Source: Dentipellis sp. KUC8613 (Eukaryota; Basidiomycota; Agaricomycetes; Russulales; Hericiaceae). Taken from it: a DNA stretch of 44,342 nt. How positions within the stretch are numbered: position 1 is the stretch's first letter; each line of letters opens with the position of its first letter. Location of the stretch: assembly GCA_002286715.1 (NCBI GenBank), contig NSJX01000047.1, positions 163,385 to 207,726 of the forward strand, read 5' to 3'. Below, one piece after another: positions 42,641 through 44,342 of the stretch. Position numbers and translations under genes: made by a program. Below the pieces are notes generated by a model. The model was not told where the DNA came from and did no database searches. It was given only the letters and a program-made list of their open reading frames with translations.

Positions 42641-43500
42641 ATGCACTGCCCACATGCCTGAGCTTCATTATTCATTGCAATTCTTTACTGGCAGCTTAGA
42701 GTATACATTAAATAGATTTGTGATGTCATACAAACTGAGTACACTAATTGAGCAACAGGTGATGGCAGGGTGAGTGGATATGCAGAGTTAGTTCATGGAG
42801 GGTGCAGGTGTGCAGGCACAAGAAGAACACATCAGCACGAAAGGCAACCACCCGACGAGGGCATGATAATGTCAAGGATCGCTCCTTATCTCATCGCTTT
42901 CTTCGACTCCTTCTGACAACCACCGAGCACTGAGCACTGAGACCGAGCACCAAACTGACTGAGCACCGACACCGACACCAACGTTTCCTATTCTTCTCAC
43001 CGATGTTTCTGAGATTTCGGACCAACGCCTCAGTCTGCTGACTAAGCACCTCAGAACGAGGACCCTAGACCGAGGACCGAGCTCTCGGACCGAGATCCCA
43101 GCTCCTTGGACCGAGGAGAGACATCCTCGATCGCTCAGTATTGACTTAGCGGTTGCACATCGTCTTGGAAGTCGTTGGTCTCTCTTCCCTTTATCTGATC
43201 TGATCTGTTACTACTTATCACATGTTTCCCCAAGTACCTAGACCTCATGGTACCACTCCCCGAAGCTCCTCCGTCCTGCTACTGATTATCTATGATAACC
43301 TGATTTCTTCTGGTGTCTCCCGTACAGTGTATATACCCTCGTGCCCTCGTCCATAGTTCCTTAAACTGTCAATCTCATCTGTATTGTACTGTACCTGGAA
43401 TACCAGCTGCACTGCGCTCTGCACATCGCCGGCACTCTCGCTCAATTCTCTATCTCTCATCTCGCTCACCTTGTCACCGGTGGTGACTTGGGTGGTTGTT
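42641..43500. other. Repeat-rich, possibly LTR-like segment
   Basis: Includes an ACCGAG / GAGCAC word-rich stretch (42920-43125) and then a promoter-like GTATATACCC (about 43329) followed by T/C-rich sequence ending near GTCACCGGTGGTGACTTGGG. The latter resembles the R/U5 end of fungal LTR retrotransposons, but no second LTR, polypurine tract or gag/pol frame is in the window. Confidence 0.3.
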
Positions 43501-43504
43501 TCAT

Positions 43505-44306
43505 CGGTTCTAGGCCAGTCTTGACAGATAAGGGCGTGCCGGCGCGACACACAACAATGCAATGAGGGTGTGAGGGTGCGACGATAGCGCGAGGGTGCGT
43601 GGGCACGACAGGTGCGATAAGGGCATGCCAGTGCGACAGCACGATGACGGCATGCCGGCGCAATGGCATGATGATGCAACAATGCAATGGCATGACGAGG
43701 GCATGAGGGTGCAGCGAGGGCATGGGTGTGCAGGCACACAAAGGCACGAAGAGGGCAAGACCGGGGTGACGACATGACAGCACAATGATGGCATGTCGGC
43801 ACGATGATGTGACAGCATGACAACGGCGTGCTGGCACAATGGCGCGACAAGGGCGTGAGGGTGTGGCAAGGGCATGTGTGTGCGGCGAGGGCATGGGTGT
43901 GCAGGCGCACGAAGGTGCGAAGAGGGCAAGACCGGGGTGAAGAGGGTGAGACCGGGGTGACGACACAACAGTGTGACGACAGCATGCCAGCGCGATGACA
44001 CGACAACACAATGGTGCGACAAGGGCGTGAGGGTGTGCGTGTGCAACGGCCCGGAGAGGGCAGAATGAGGAGGGCACGAGGAGGGCGGGCATGAGATGGG
44101 CGCACGGGCGCAATGATGCAACAAGGGTGCGAGGGTGCGAGAAGGGCACTACAAGAGGCGTGGGCATGACGGTGCGATGACACAATGATGCGACAGCACA
44201 ACGAGGATGTGCAGGCACGACTGCATGAAGAGGGCACGAGGGTGAAGGGGCCGACAATAGCGCAATGGCGTGATGGCGCGACATCGCAAAGAGAGGCAGC
44301 ACAAGC
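43505..44306. repeat. Minisatellite-like low-complexity block
   Basis: Built from variants of GCGACGAGGGCATG, GGTGCGA, GGCACGA and GTGACGACA words. A longer unit recurs: CGAGGGCATGGGTGTGCAGG at 43715 and again at 43886 (offset 171), each followed by a CGAAGAGGGCAAGACCGGGG block. All three minus-strand frames are open for 200-315 codons because the repeat lacks stop words; these are Cys/His/Ser-rich artefacts and not genes. Confidence 0.8.
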
Positions 44307-44342
44307 AACATCTGAAAAAATAAAGATTTATATAGCCACCAC
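44307..44342 (+). repeat. 36-bp repeat, right copy (at window end)
   Basis: Second copy of the sequence at 42408-42443, one mismatch, cut by the window end, so the true repeat may be longer. Confidence 0.85.

Noticed and set aside
43290..44237. 315-codon minus-strand frame in the repeat block (and two overlapping frames)
   Set aside because: All three frames are open over a tandem repeat; low-complexity composition, no start context or introns.

Overview
The window reads as nuclear DNA of a filamentous basidiomycete, most likely a wood-decay Agaricomycete of polypore type; the lineage is inferred from gene style only. Nearly every gene is split by 47-70 nt introns with GT(R)NGT donors and short AG acceptors, and the core eukaryotic genes EMG1, FUR1, SCO1 and RPN10 are clear. 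Splice models below were built by hand and checked for continuous reading frame.

Layout. 0.7-6.3 kb: a tandem duplication of about 3.2 kb, each copy holding a small plus-strand gene convergent with a minus-strand bHLH/leucine-zipper-like gene. 6.4-17.8 kb: a block of nested duplications, with two SEC14-like genes (SEC14-A, SEC14-B) bracketing three MYND zinc-finger genes (M1-M3) and two GNAT-like genes. M2/GNAT-1 and M3/GNAT-2 are a divergent pair duplicated in tandem (about 3.3 kb). 19.1-25.0 kb: ribosome-biogenesis gene EMG1 and, divergently, a kinase-like gene lacking both catalytic aspartates. 25.5-34.2 kb: five more members of the MYND family on the plus strand (M4-M8; M5 is a pseudogene), with FUR1 inserted between M7 and M8. 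34.4-40.5 kb: an apparently broken short-chain reductase, SCO1, RPN10 and a small GYDAD-motif protein gene. 40.5-44.3 kb: no convincing gene; a tRNA-derived SINE-like element, a 36-bp repeat present twice about 1.9 kb apart, and a long minisatellite.

Main theme. Eight paralogous genes share one architecture: an N-terminal MYND finger split by two introns at fixed positions, then a roughly 250-residue domain I cannot assign, ending in conserved blocks (DPVDHLRRW, FKAMVLRGHMLGPP, DEE..AGY..FPGVVG). The second intron of this family has donor GT in some members, GC in M2 and, on the only frame-preserving reading, GA in M3 and M7. This is the most unusual signal in the window. The remaining single-copy genes are ordinary housekeeping functions: rRNA modification, pyrimidine salvage, cytochrome oxidase copper delivery and proteasome ubiquitin recognition.
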